Positions 1-9,236 of a stretch of 64,000 nucleotides of DNA are shown piece after piece (position 1 is the first letter of the stretch; the number at the start of each line of letters is the position of its first letter). A program made the position numbers and the translations under genes. Origin of the DNA: Staphylococcus lloydii (lineage in GTDB: Bacteria > Bacillota > Bacilli > Staphylococcales > Staphylococcaceae); contig NZ_CP064056.1 in the NCBI RefSeq assembly GCF_015775975.1, positions 434,001-498,000 of the forward strand. Reading direction: 5' to 3'. The notes under the pieces were generated by a model that made no database searches, was not told where the DNA came from, and was given only the letters and a program-made list of their open reading frames with translations.

Positions 1-602
1 TTATAAGCGTCTATGATTAATAATAAAGCCTCTGAATTTGCTGTATAACGTGCTAAATAACGATTAGCATGTTGAATTGCTTCATCATATTGTTTCAGTT
101 TTAAGTAATAATGCGCTATTTCTAAATTTAAATCATAGTCATTAGGGTGTTGTGTTAAATATTGAGATAAATAACTAACTGCCGTTTTAGTATTATGAAG
201 TTTCAAATGAGTTTGTGCGAGTTTTAATAAAGCTTGGCTATCTTGAGGGGAATACTTTAAATAATCCTCTAAGCATTTTATTAATTGTTCGTTATTATTT
301 AGTTGTTCAAAAATGAATGCCTTTTGTTTATAAAATAAATGTTGCTGTTCTTTAGTTTCTTGATTTATTGCTTTATTAATATAATGCAATGCTTCTTTCC
401 ATTTTTGTTGATTAAATGCTAACTGTGAAAGTTCAGCATAATAACTAGCTTGTTTCTTTAACAAGGGATATAAATTTTTTAAACTGTCATATTTAGCTGC
501 ATCGTCTGTAGGGCCCTTGTGCGTTTTATATGAATAGTAAGCCCCAGGCAGTTTCATAATGTTTTTAACTTTTTTTAAATTATTTTGAATAGGCACTTGC
601 AT
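1..602 (-). CDS. TPR-repeat protein, partial (C-terminus beyond window)
   Basis: An open frame of about 200 codons runs leftward from an ATG at 602-600 and leaves the window without a stop. A GAGG Shine-Dalgarno lies just upstream on the minus strand. The protein begins MQVPIQNNLKKVKNIMKLP. It then consists of helical repeats with TPR character, for example A-x-Y-Y-A-E-L-S-x-L-A-F-N-x-x-K-W-x-x-A-L-H-Y-I around residues 60-80, then further units near 115-135 and 150-190. TPR arrays mediate protein-protein contacts. In staphylococci, TPR segments of this type can precede a glycerophosphotransferase or glycosyltransferase domain, but no such domain is visible here, so that is a guess. Divergent from the ProP-like gene. 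Confidence 0.6.
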   Translation of the reverse strand, partial: MQVPIQNNLKKVKNIMKLPGAYYSYKTHKGPTDDAAKYDSLKNLYPLLKKQASYYAELSQLAFNQQKWKEALHYINKAINQETKEQQHLFYKQKAFIFEQLNNNEQLIKCLEDYLKYSPQDSQALLKLAQTHLKLHNTKTAVSYLSQYLTQHPNDYDLNLEIAHYYLKLKQYDEAIQHANRYLARYTANSEALLLIIDAY

Positions 603-944
603 ACATCCTCGTCTCTACTACATATTAGCTGTTTTTATGAATAGCTAATCGTATTTGATTTAATAGAATCTCAGACGAATTATACTACATTTTATGCAAT
701 ATTAAAAAGTATGAAAAATAAAATTAAACAATATATAAAGTGCTAATTATAGTAATTATAATATTCCCGAAAACTATAAATACTTTATATTAAATAGATA
801 TAGCATACTTAAAATTTAAAAATAAGCGTAACTAAATATAATTAAAAAATCGTAAAATTAAATTGTTACTTTTGGCAATATTGTGTTTATTAAAACTTTA
901 ATAGGTTATTTGTTTATATAGATACAAATAAGGGGTGTATTAAT
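603..944. other. Divergent AT-rich intergenic region
   Basis: About 340 bases between the divergent TPR gene and the ProP-like gene, with no credible ORF. A possible promoter for the rightward gene is TTGTTA (863-868), 17 bases, TTTATT (886-891). No clear regulator palindrome was recognised. Confidence 0.4.
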
Positions 945-2330
945 TTGAAATTTAAAAAGGAACGCGTTAATTACGTCGATTCAGATAAGACTACGAAAAG
1001 TGTCGTTGCTACAGGGATAGGTAACGCTATAGAGTGGTTTGACTTTGGATTGTATGCACAATTAGCAGTTATTATAAGTCACAATTTCTTTGGCAATATG
1101 CCACAGGAAATTCAAATGGCATCAACATTCGCAGTCTTTGCATTTGCGTTTATTGTTAGACCATTGGGTGGAATATTTTTCAGTCATCTAGGGGATAAAC
1201 ATGGCAGAAAATTAGTCTTGGCGACAACGATTATACTTATGGCAGTGTCTACATTAGCGCTAGGTTTATTACCAACACAGCATCAAATAGGTATATGGGC
1301 ACCGATATTGTTACTCGTAGTTAGAATGATACAATCATTCTCTACTGGTGGTGAATATGCTGGCGCAATGACATATATAGCTGAAACTTCTCCAGATAAA
1401 ACACGAGGCAAATTAGGTAGTGGTTTAGAGATTGGTACGCTTAGCGGAAGTATTATGGCGGCTATATTAGCTGGTATAATGTATTCATTATTAAATGATC
1501 AACAAATGCAAGATTGGGGTTGGAGAATACCATTTATTATCGCAGCGCCATTAGGTATTATTGGTCTTTTCCTACGTTCTAATTTAGATGAAAGTCCGGC
1601 TTATGAATCAACATTTGAAGAAAAAGAAGAATTAGAATATTCATACAAGGATATTTTTAAATATTATTGGAAAGACGTGCTAGTTTGTTTTACAGGTGTA
1701 GCATTTTTAAATGTAGCTAACTATATGGTGTTATCATTTATGCCATCGTTTTTAAATAGTACATTGAATCTTGGTGGCACAACGAGTTCTATCTTAAGTA
1801 CGATTACAATGGCCGTTATGATTCCAGCTGTTTTCTTCTTTGGTTGGTATAGTGATAAAATTGGTAATAAACGAGCAACTATGTTTGGATTAGTAGGTTT
1901 TAGTTTATTTTCAATTTTAGCATTTTATTTAATGAGTATTCCGTCTATACCCGTTGTCATGATAGGGCTATTTATCATCGCTTTATTTATGTCAACATTT
2001 GAAGGTGTTATGCCTTCCGTCTTACCTAGTATGTTCCATACAAAAGTAAGATTAAGAACATTATCTTTAGTATATAATATTGGTGCAGCAGTGTTTGGAG
2101 GTTTAACGCCGTTTATTCTTTCTACACTGGTTAGTACAACGGGACAAAAAATCGCACCTTCATACTATTTAATGTTTATAAACGTTGTTGGTTTGATTAT
2201 ATTTGCATTTATGTTCAAATCTACTTCAAACAAATCGTTACGAGGAGCTTACCCAAATGTTGAAAATCGTTCAGATTATGAAGAAGTGATTAAAAATCCA
2301 AAAGATGCATTATGGTGGGATAAAGAGTAA
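945..2330 (+). CDS. proP: ProP-like osmolyte/proline:H+ symporter (MFS, metabolite:H+ symporter family)
   Basis: This 461-residue polytopic membrane protein has about 12 hydrophobic segments. The family signature is visible: G-x-G-N-A-I-E-W-F-D-F-G-x-Y near residues 24-37, and a G-D-K-x-G-R-K loop near residues 80-90. The family imports proline, glycine betaine or small organic acids with protons; ProP is the best match by overall resemblance, and exact substrate specificity is inferred. The start is TTG at 945, preceded by AAGGGG. The gene is monocistronic, ending in a strong hairpin terminator at 2354. Another metabolite:H+ symporter with a different solute is the alternative. Confidence 0.8.
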   Translation: MKFKKERVNYVDSDKTTKSVVATGIGNAIEWFDFGLYAQLAVIISHNFFGNMPQEIQMASTFAVFAFAFIVRPLGGIFFSHLGDKHGRKLVLATTIILMAVSTLALGLLPTQHQIGIWAPILLLVVRMIQSFSTGGEYAGAMTYIAETSPDKTRGKLGSGLEIGTLSGSIMAAILAGIMYSLLNDQQMQDWGWRIPFIIAAPLGIIGLFLRSNLDESPAYESTFEEKEELEYSYKDIFKYYWKDVLVCFTGVAFLNVANYMVLSFMPSFLNSTLNLGGTTSSILSTITMAVMIPAVFFFGWYSDKIGNKRATMFGLVGFSLFSILAFYLMSIPSIPVVMIGLFIIALFMSTFEGVMPSVLPSMFHTKVRLRTLSLVYNIGAAVFGGLTPFILSTLVSTTGQKIAPSYYLMFINVVGLIIFAFMFKSTSNKSLRGAYPNVENRSDYEEVIKNPKDALWWDKE

Positions 2331-2353
2331 GAAGTAAAATTTGAATAATAGGT

Positions 2354-2397
2354 CTATATTTGTACAAGCATCACTTGTACAAATATAGGCATTTTTT
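2354..2397 (+). terminator. Rho-independent terminator of proP-like gene
   Basis: Perfect 15-bp stem (2354-2368 with 2374-2388), 5-base loop, followed by GGC and a T-rich tail. Confidence 0.85.
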
Positions 2398-2809
2398 TAT
2401 GTATACACGCATATGTTAATAGGTACAAAAAATTAAGTTTAAATGTTACCATGATTTTTGGTATTTGAGTTACATGAAAAAGTACTAAATATAAGCTTGA
2501 AAGAAGGTCGAAATAGCAAAATTTCACTATAATAAAGAAAAAAATAAGTAAAGGTGTACAATTACAATAATATTTTTTAGGAACTTTGAAAACACGTTTA
2601 AGCATTGGTGTTGTGCGATTTGTTAAGGTATTTCTTTTGAAATACCTTATGGTAATTTTATCCGTTAAATGAATAAATAAGTAACATAAGAAATTGCTTT
2701 ATTACTACAAATCAAACGGCTGAGAGTTCATTTACTTTAAAATGTCAAATATGCAATTATCGCTTGTATAATGTATTAAAATACAAAAAATGTTATATCG
2801 AATTTCAAT
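2398..2809. other. AT-rich intergenic stretch with one perfect hairpin
   Basis: No supported gene. The one structured element is an 11-bp perfect inverted repeat with a TTTT loop (2624-2634 with 2639-2649). It has no long T tract, so it is not a classical terminator. The small leftward ORF here overlaps the proP terminator and has no Shine-Dalgarno. Confidence 0.4.
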
Positions 2810-2837
2810 TTGACTGATTTGTAAATATGCGTATAAT
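2810..2837 (+). promoter_or_regulatory. Sigma-A promoter of the APC permease gene
   Basis: TTGACT (2810-2815), 16-base spacer, TATAAT (2832-2837). The predicted transcript begins near 2844, about 75 bases before the start codon. Confidence 0.7.
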
Positions 2838-2919
2838 TACAGACTATACAATAAATTGAATATAGTTGTTGTGCAACTTAAAATTTCGGTTTTTAAAGAC
2901 GAAAAGAGTAGGGGTTTTT

Positions 2920-4569
2920 ATGGATAAAAAGGAAACGAATAGCAAGATTAATCTGCCACAACTTGTGCTATTAGGTTTAGGTTCACTAATAGGTTCAGGT
3001 TGGTTGTTTGGGGCATGGGAGGCTTCATCATTAGCTGGGCCTGCCGCAATTATTTCATGGGTTATTGGTTTTATTGTAATCGGAACGATAGCTTATAACT
3101 ACATTGAAATAGGAACAATGTTCCCGCAATCTGGTGGTATGAGTAACTATGCACAATATACCCACGGCTCTTTATTAGGGTTCATTGCCGCGTGGGCAAA
3201 CTGGGTTTCACTAGTAACAATTATTCCTATTGAGGCTGTATCTGCAGTTCAATATATGAGTTCATGGCCTTGGGATTGGGCGAAACCTATGCATCATCTG
3301 ATGGCAGATGGATCAATTAGTAACATTGGTTTATTAGCAACATTCGTAATTATTATAATCTTTTCATTATTAAACTATTGGTCGGTTAAATTATTAACTT
3401 CATTTACAAGTTTAATTTCAATCTTCAAATTAGGTGTACCGTGTTTAACTATTATCATGTTAATGATTTCTAGTTTTGATACAGGTAACTATGGTCATTC
3501 AGCAAGTACATTTATGCCATATGGTAGTGCACCTATTTTCGCAGCTACAACTGCTTCAGGTATTATTTTCTCATTTAATGCTTTCCAAACTATCATTAAT
3601 ATGGGTTCTGAAATTACAAAACCTGATAAAAATATTGCACGTGGTATTGCAATATCATTAACATTAAGTGCTGTACTATACATTATTTTACAAAGTACGT
3701 TTATTACTGCTATGCCATCATCTATGTTGCATAATAATGGCTGGGCAGGCATTAACTTTAATTCACCATTTGCTGACATGGCGATTTTATTAAGTTTAAA
3801 CTGGTTAGCAATCTTGTTATACATTGAAGCGTTCGTATCTCCATTTGGTACAGGCGTATCATTTGTTGCCGTAACAGGACGTGTATTACAAGCAATGGAA
3901 CAAAATGGTCATATTCCTAAATTCTTAGGTAAAATAAATAAAAAATATCAAATACCACGTATTGCTATTATCTTTAATGCAATAACTAGTATGATAATGG
4001 TTTCGTTATTCCGTGATTGGGCAGTGTTAGCAAGTGTTATTTCAACTTCTACATTAGTTGCTTATTTAACAGGTCCAACCACAGTAATTGCTTTACGTAA
4101 AATGGGGCCAAAAATGCACAGACCATTCCGTGCAAATTTACTGAAAGTTATGGCGCCACTTTCATTCGTACTCGCTTCATTAACAATTTATTGGGCGAAA
4201 TGGCCGACGACTGCAGAAGTTATATTTATCATTATTTTAGGTTTACCAGTTTATTTCTTCTATGAATATAAAATGAATTGGAAAAACACTAAAAAACAAG
4301 TTGGTGGTAGCCTATGGATAATTATTTATTTAATTGCACTTTCACTACTATCATTTATTGGTAGTAAGGAATTTAATGGTATCAATTTAATACACTATCC
4401 ATATGATTTCTTAGTAGTGGCTATTGTTGCGCTTATATTCTATAAATTAGGTACAATCAGTCATTTCGAAAGTATCTACTTTAAACGCGCTAAGAAGATC
4501 AATAAAGATATGAAAAAAGATTTAGATGAACAACAAGCTACAGAAGAAAATAATGAAGCTAAAGCTTAA
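2920..4569 (+). CDS. APC-family amino-acid permease
   Basis: A 549-residue integral membrane protein of the amino acid-polyamine-organocation superfamily. The hallmark first helix carries G-L-G-S-L-I-G-S-G-W-L-F-G near residues 19-31, followed by about 11-13 further membrane segments. A charged, glutamate-rich cytoplasmic tail (KDLDEQQATEENNEAKA) closes it. The frame is open from 2866, but ATG at 2920 (MDKKETN) is preferred because it follows AGTAGGGG and restores a normal N-terminus. It imports an amino acid or amine by proton coupling; the substrate cannot be read from sequence. Monocistronic, with its own consensus-like promoter and terminator. Confidence 0.8.
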   Translation: MDKKETNSKINLPQLVLLGLGSLIGSGWLFGAWEASSLAGPAAIISWVIGFIVIGTIAYNYIEIGTMFPQSGGMSNYAQYTHGSLLGFIAAWANWVSLVTIIPIEAVSAVQYMSSWPWDWAKPMHHLMADGSISNIGLLATFVIIIIFSLLNYWSVKLLTSFTSLISIFKLGVPCLTIIMLMISSFDTGNYGHSASTFMPYGSAPIFAATTASGIIFSFNAFQTIINMGSEITKPDKNIARGIAISLTLSAVLYIILQSTFITAMPSSMLHNNGWAGINFNSPFADMAILLSLNWLAILLYIEAFVSPFGTGVSFVAVTGRVLQAMEQNGHIPKFLGKINKKYQIPRIAIIFNAITSMIMVSLFRDWAVLASVISTSTLVAYLTGPTTVIALRKMGPKMHRPFRANLLKVMAPLSFVLASLTIYWAKWPTTAEVIFIIILGLPVYFFYEYKMNWKNTKKQVGGSLWIIIYLIALSLLSFIGSKEFNGINLIHYPYDFLVVAIVALIFYKLGTISHFESIYFKRAKKINKDMKKDLDEQQATEENNEAKA

Positions 4570-4584
4570 TAAATATTGAACAGT

Positions 4585-4625
4585 AAAAAGTACCAACGTG
4601 CATTGATGCGCGTTGGTACTTTTTT
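4585..4625 (+). terminator. Terminator of APC permease
   Basis: Stem of about 14 bp (4585-4598 with 4611-4624) closing a partly paired loop. Its 3' arm is the T run. Confidence 0.85.
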
Positions 4626-4816
4626 GTTAATTTTAAAAAATATATGTATTACTTTGGACATGCAACCTTCTAATATATTTGCATAAGAAATGCATATTAT
4701 ATTTAATGAGTATTTGGTGCTCAATATTATTTCTAATCATACAATATTAAATAAAAATGTCGTTATCTAGGTATTTTAAAGAATTTGGAAAAGGGAGTGA
4801 AATATCAAAAACATGT

Positions 4817-4875
4817 TTGACTTATTAAAAAATGAGGTGTATGATAACGAATATTAATTCAATTTTCAGAATAAA
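4817..4875 (+). promoter_or_regulatory. arg operon promoter with ARG box and CodY-like box
   Basis: TTGACT (4817-4822), 17-base spacer, TATGAT (4840-4845). Directly over the expected transcription start is CGAATATTAATTCA (4848-4861), matching 13 of 14 positions of the ArgR/AhrC half-site pair TGNAT-W4-ATNCA. It abuts AATTTTCAGAATAAA (4861-4875), which matches 12 of 15 positions of the CodY motif. Arginine repression plus CodY control is inferred from these matches. Confidence 0.6.
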
Positions 4876-4895
4876 TAATTAAAAGGAAGAGGGTT

Positions 4896-6083
4896 ATGAT
4901 GAACGATTTAATCGCACATACAGATTTATATAGTTCAATCAACTATAGTCCGACAAAATTAGTACTAAGTGAAGGAAAAGGCTCTAAAGTTTGGGATATC
5001 GATGGTAATGAGTACATTGATTGTATATCAGGCTTTTCAGTAGTCAATCATGGTCACTGTCATCCTAAGATAGTTGAAGCTTTTCAACAGCAAAGTCAAA
5101 AAATAACAATGATTTCACGTGCGTTATATAGTGAAAATTTAGGGCAATGGGAAGAGAGGATTTGTAAATTAACGAACAAAGATAAAGTATTACCGATGAA
5201 TACTGGAACTGAAGCGATAGAAACTGCTATTAAGATTGCACGTAAATGGGGAACTGATGTTAAAAAAATTCCTGAAAATGAAACAGAGATCATCGCTATG
5301 AATGGTAATTTTCATGGGCGTACATTAGGTGCTTTGTCATTGTCTTCGCAAGATAGCTATAAGCAAGGTTTTGGCCCCTTATTAGATAACATACATTATA
5401 TTGATTTTGGCGATGTTGAACATTTAAAATCATTAATTAACGACAAGACGACTGCTATTATATTAGAGCCGATTCAAGGTGAGGGTGGTGTTAATATACC
5501 GCCAGATTACTTTATTGAAACAGTTAGAGCATTATGTGATGAGCATAATATTTTATTTATTGCCGATGAAATTCAAGTTGGTTTAGGCCGTACTGGTAAA
5601 ATGCTAGCGACAGAATGGGAAGGTGTAGAAGCTGATATCTATTTACTTGGTAAATCTTTAGGCGGTGGACTTTATCCTATCTCAGCAGTACTAGCTAATA
5701 AAGAGGTTATGGAAGTATTAACACCAGGTACTCATGGATCGACATTCGGTGGTAACCCATTAGCATGTGCAGTGTCGATGGCAGCACTCGATGTACTCGT
5801 TGACGAAGATTTAATTAATCGCTCTGCTGAATTAGGTCAAAAATTACTTAATCAATTACAACTCATCGACAGTGATTTAATTACAGATGTTAGAGGTAGG
5901 GGTTTATTTATCGGTATTGAACTAAATGAAAACGCACAACCACATTGTTTAGAAATGATTAACCAAGGCGTGTTATGTAAAGAAACACAAGGTAATATTA
6001 TTAGAATAGCGCCACCATTAGTTATTAGTGAAGAAGAAATCAACAAAGTAGTTGAAGTAATAACAAATGTATTAAAAAAATAA
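4896..6083 (+). CDS. rocD: Ornithine/acetylornithine aminotransferase (class III PLP)
   Basis: This 395-residue class III aminotransferase carries the cofactor motif D-E-I-Q-V-G-L-G-R-T-G at residues 224-234 and the PLP lysine in GKSLGGG (K253). Other family motifs include N-F-H-G-R-T near 137-142 and T-G-T-E-A near 101-105. As first gene of rocD-argC-argJ-argB it should perform the ArgD step, making N-acetylornithine from the semialdehyde. By overall resemblance it is the staphylococcal RocD1-type ornithine aminotransferase found with argCJB. ATG start after AAGGAAGAGGG. It is 28 bases before the argC frame opens. Confidence 0.85.
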   Translation: MMNDLIAHTDLYSSINYSPTKLVLSEGKGSKVWDIDGNEYIDCISGFSVVNHGHCHPKIVEAFQQQSQKITMISRALYSENLGQWEERICKLTNKDKVLPMNTGTEAIETAIKIARKWGTDVKKIPENETEIIAMNGNFHGRTLGALSLSSQDSYKQGFGPLLDNIHYIDFGDVEHLKSLINDKTTAIILEPIQGEGGVNIPPDYFIETVRALCDEHNILFIADEIQVGLGRTGKMLATEWEGVEADIYLLGKSLGGGLYPISAVLANKEVMEVLTPGTHGSTFGGNPLACAVSMAALDVLVDEDLINRSAELGQKLLNQLQLIDSDLITDVRGRGLFIGIELNENAQPHCLEMINQGVLCKETQGNIIRIAPPLVISEEEINKVVEVITNVLKK

Positions 6084-6120
6084 ATAAAAAAGACCGAATA
6101 TTCTGAAAGGAATGAATGAA

Positions 6121-7146
6121 ATGATTGAAGTTGGCATCGTAGGTGGTAGCGGCTATGGGGCGGTCGAATTAATCCGTTTATTACAACATCACCCTGAAGT
6201 GACAATTAAATACATCTTCTCACATTCAAAAGCTAATGAACCATTAAGTCATACTTTTCCACATTTAAATCACTTAACATATCAATTTGTATCTATTGAA
6301 GAAACGACTGTGGACTGTGATGTAGTATTTTTCGCTACGCCATCTAACGTAAGTAAACATCTTGCGCCTCGTTTTTTAGAACAAGGAATTAAAGTTATCG
6401 ATTTATCTGGTGATTTTAGATTAAAAAATCGCGATTTATATCAACAATTCTATGGTGAAGAAGCGGCACCTCAAGCTTTATTAGATGAAGCGCATTATAG
6501 TATCGCAGAGTGGTCATCGATAAAAGAAGCGAATCTTATTGCGAATCCCGGTTGCTTTCCCACTGCAACTTTATTGGGGTTACATCCTTTAGTCGAAGAA
6601 CAATTAATCGACTTAAAATCTATTATTGTTGATGCCAAAACTGGCGTGTCAGGTGCAGGAAGATCATTAGCGCAACATGTTCATTATGCTGAAATGAATG
6701 AAAACTTAAGTGCCTATGCGATAGGTAAGCATAAACATAAGCCTGAAATTGAACAATATTTATCTGGAATTGCGGGACAACATGTCGGAGTCACATTTAC
6801 ACCTCATTTAATACCTATGACGAGAGGTATTTTAGCAACTATATACGTGAATTTAAATAAAAAGATGACTGTCGAAGCACTATACAACTTGTATCGAGAT
6901 AAATATAGCAATGACAATTTTGTCAGAATCAGAGATATTGGAGAATTTCCAAAAACGAAAGAAGTATATGGTAGTAATTATTGTGACATTGGCGTTTATG
7001 TCGATGAATCGAATAATCAAGCAATCATCGTGTCAGTGATCGATAATTTAGTCAAAGGTGCAAGTGGCCAAGCGATTCAAAATTTAAATAAAGTATTTAA
7101 CTTAGAACAGATGACTGGATTAAATCAATTACCAGTTTATCCTTAA
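6121..7146 (+). CDS. argC: N-acetyl-gamma-glutamyl-phosphate reductase
   Basis: A 341-residue enzyme that reduces N-acetylglutamyl phosphate to the semialdehyde with NADPH. The N-terminal Rossmann motif is [10 protein letters not shown] (residues 5-14). The catalytic cysteine is in A-N-P-G-C-F-P-T (C145), and a second-half motif H-K-H-K-P-E-I follows near 204-210. The frame is open from 6112, but ATG at 6121 is spaced 10 bases from AAAGG, whereas 6112 is only 1-2 bases away. Second gene of the arginine operon, with argJ starting 17 bases downstream. Confidence 0.9.
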   Translation: MIEVGIVGGSGYGAVELIRLLQHHPEVTIKYIFSHSKANEPLSHTFPHLNHLTYQFVSIEETTVDCDVVFFATPSNVSKHLAPRFLEQGIKVIDLSGDFRLKNRDLYQQFYGEEAAPQALLDEAHYSIAEWSSIKEANLIANPGCFPTATLLGLHPLVEEQLIDLKSIIVDAKTGVSGAGRSLAQHVHYAEMNENLSAYAIGKHKHKPEIEQYLSGIAGQHVGVTFTPHLIPMTRGILATIYVNLNKKMTVEALYNLYRDKYSNDNFVRIRDIGEFPKTKEVYGSNYCDIGVYVDESNNQAIIVSVIDNLVKGASGQAIQNLNKVFNLEQMTGLNQLPVYP

Positions 7147-7162
7147 AGATTGGAGAGATGGG

Positions 7163-8401
7163 ATGCAAGATATACAAAAAATAGATGAAGAAAGTAAGTT
7201 TAAAATAGATGAATCTGGAGATGTAAGCTCGCCACTTGGTTTTATTTCCGGTGGTTTACATACTGGATTAAGAAAAAGTAAACATGATTTTGGGTGGATA
7301 TATTCGACGACAGAAGCGCAAGCGGCTGGCGTTTATACGTTGAATCGATTTAAAGCCGCACCCTTACAATTAACTCAAGATAGTATTGCCGTTAATCATA
7401 CATTACAAGCCATCGCTGTTAATTCTGCGTATGCCAATGCGTGTACTGGTGAACAAGGTATGAAGGACGCGCAAGATATGCAAAATTGGGTTGCCACTAA
7501 ATTAAACATTGCGAAACATAATGTTGGCGTTGCTTCTACAGGCGTCATTGGTGATTGCTTGCCGATGGATAAAATTCAATATGGTGCCGATCACGTTCTC
7601 GAAGAACAATATAACGTTAGTGAAAATTTTAATAAAGCCATATTAACTACTGATTTATTTCCAAAACATGTTGCAGTTGAAGTAGACATTGATGGTCAAA
7701 AGGTTACTATAGGTGGAACGGCAAAAGGTTCTGGCATGATTCATCCAAATATGGCTACAATGCTTGGTTTTATTACTACGGATGCGAATATAGCTGCTTC
7801 GAAGTTACAACAAGTATTAAAGTCTGCCATTGATGCTTCTTTTAATATGATTACTGTGGATGGGGATTGTAGTACGAATGACATGGTATTATTTATGGCT
7901 AATGGTCAGGTTAATCACAATGAGTTAGATGACAAGCATCCAAATTGGGAAGCGTTCGTAGCTGCAGTGCAATATGTTTGTAGCACTTTAGCTAAATCTA
8001 TAGCTAAAGATGGTGAAGGCGCAACTAAGTTAGTTACTTCTAAAGTGACGGGGGCCGAGAATATTGATGAAGCACGTAAAATAGCTAAAAGCATAGTGTC
8101 ATCTAATTTAGTTAAGACAGCTATTCATGGCGAGGATGCAAATTTTGGGCGAATTGTAGCAGCAATTGGATATGCCTCGGAAATGGTTAACCCTAATGAT
8201 ACATTTGTAACCTTATGTGGATTGCCAGTCGTTGATAAAGGCGTATTTTTATCATTTGATGAAGAAGAGATGAAAAAACGTTTAAGAGAAGACAATATAG
8301 TTATTAGTGCTCAAGTGGGTAATGGTGAAGGTCAGGCCGTGGCCTATGGTTGCGATTTGTCATACGATTACGTAAGAATTAATGCTTCGTATAGAACGTA
8401 A
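7163..8401 (+). CDS. argJ: Bifunctional ornithine acetyltransferase / N-acetylglutamate synthase
   Basis: This 412-residue protein recycles acetyl groups from N-acetylornithine to glutamate, and bifunctional members can also use acetyl-CoA. The self-cleavage site is visible as K-G-S-G-M-I-H-P-N-M-A-T-M-L-G, with threonine T199 as the expected nucleophile that becomes the N-terminus of the beta chain. The first dozen residues (MQDIQKIDEESK) are polar and unlike the core. Start ATG at 7163 follows GGAGAGATGGG. With argC upstream and argB 13 bases downstream, it makes an acetyl-cycle pathway, so a separate ArgE deacetylase is not strictly needed. Confidence 0.9.
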   Translation: MQDIQKIDEESKFKIDESGDVSSPLGFISGGLHTGLRKSKHDFGWIYSTTEAQAAGVYTLNRFKAAPLQLTQDSIAVNHTLQAIAVNSAYANACTGEQGMKDAQDMQNWVATKLNIAKHNVGVASTGVIGDCLPMDKIQYGADHVLEEQYNVSENFNKAILTTDLFPKHVAVEVDIDGQKVTIGGTAKGSGMIHPNMATMLGFITTDANIAASKLQQVLKSAIDASFNMITVDGDCSTNDMVLFMANGQVNHNELDDKHPNWEAFVAAVQYVCSTLAKSIAKDGEGATKLVTSKVTGAENIDEARKIAKSIVSSNLVKTAIHGEDANFGRIVAAIGYASEMVNPNDTFVTLCGLPVVDKGVFLSFDEEEMKKRLREDNIVISAQVGNGEGQAVAYGCDLSYDYVRINASYRT

Positions 8402-8413
8402 AGGAGAATCTTT

Positions 8414-9172
8414 ATGGATTATATAGTGATAAAAATTGGTGGTAGTACATTAACGAATTTAGATGATTCAATTATTGATGATATATACAAACTGAAAGAA
8501 CAAGGTTATAAACCCATTATCGTGCATGGTGGTGGACCATTTATTAATGAGGCGCTGAGTCATTATAATGTTGAACCGGAGTTTAAAGATGGTTTGAGAG
8601 TGACTTCGGAGCAAGTACTTGATGTTACTTGTCAAACATTGATTGGAAAAGTTAATCCGCAAATAGTAACCAAGTTAAACAAAAAAGCCCATAGTGCAAT
8701 AGGTTTAAATGGTATGGATGCACAATTTTTCGATGTTGAACCACTTGATGACAAATATGGTTATGTAGGTACGCCTACATGTATTAATGCCGAACTATTA
8801 AGTCACATAACTGCCCAGTATATTCCTGTAATTGCATCTATTGGTTTAAAACAAGGGACTACGCAACAATATAATATTAATGCTGATACATTAGCTTATA
8901 AAATAGCAGAAGCATTAGCTGCGCCATTATATATTTTAAGTGATATTCCCGGCGTTTTAATAGAAGATAAAGTTCAACATTCTCTTAGTGCTACTGATAT
9001 AAAACGCTATATTCAACAAAACCACATATATGGGGGTATGATTCCTAAAGTGGAAGATGCAGTATTAGCTATTAATAATGGGTGTGAAAAGGTAATTATT
9101 GCTGCAGGTTCTGAACAACACATTGTTCAAAAAGTGCATGAAGGTCAATCTGTAGGCACTACCATTCATTAA
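8414..9172 (+). CDS. argB: N-acetylglutamate kinase
   Basis: A 252-residue amino-acid kinase family member, phosphorylating N-acetylglutamate with ATP. N-terminal K-I-G-G-S-T (residues 7-12) and the glycine loop I-V-H-G-G-G-P (36-42) bind nucleotide and substrate. The central stretch N-G-M-D near 98-101 and the A-D-x-L-A loop near 157-161 are also family features. Start ATG follows AAAGGAG. Last gene of the operon, followed by a bidirectional hairpin shared with the convergent M20 gene. Confidence 0.9.
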   Translation: MDYIVIKIGGSTLTNLDDSIIDDIYKLKEQGYKPIIVHGGGPFINEALSHYNVEPEFKDGLRVTSEQVLDVTCQTLIGKVNPQIVTKLNKKAHSAIGLNGMDAQFFDVEPLDDKYGYVGTPTCINAELLSHITAQYIPVIASIGLKQGTTQQYNINADTLAYKIAEALAAPLYILSDIPGVLIEDKVQHSLSATDIKRYIQQNHIYGGMIPKVEDAVLAINNGCEKVIIAAGSEQHIVQKVHEGQSVGTTIH

Positions 9173-9174
9173 AA

Positions 9175-9222
9175 AAAGAGGTTAAGTTGCGACGTAAATG
9201 CGTCGGGGCTTAACCTCTTTTT
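9175..9222. terminator. Bidirectional terminator between argB and M20 gene
   Basis: Stem AAAGAGGTTAAG (9175-9186) with CTTAACCTCTTT (9209-9220) plus an inner CGACG/CGTCG helix. T runs are present on both strands. Confidence 0.85.
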
Positions 9223-9236
9223 ACTATAGAGCTAAA

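Noticed and set aside
920..940. SigmaB-like GTTTAT...GGGGTG before the ProP-like gene
   Set aside because: The GGGG part coincides with the ribosome binding site and the -10 match is poor.
2354..2605. Leftward 83-codon ORF, hydrophobic
   Set aside because: It overlaps the proP terminator, has no Shine-Dalgarno, and shows AT-rich random composition.
5852..6205. 117-codon leftward ORF across the rocD/argC junction
   Set aside because: It runs antisense to two well-supported genes and has no recognisable motif.
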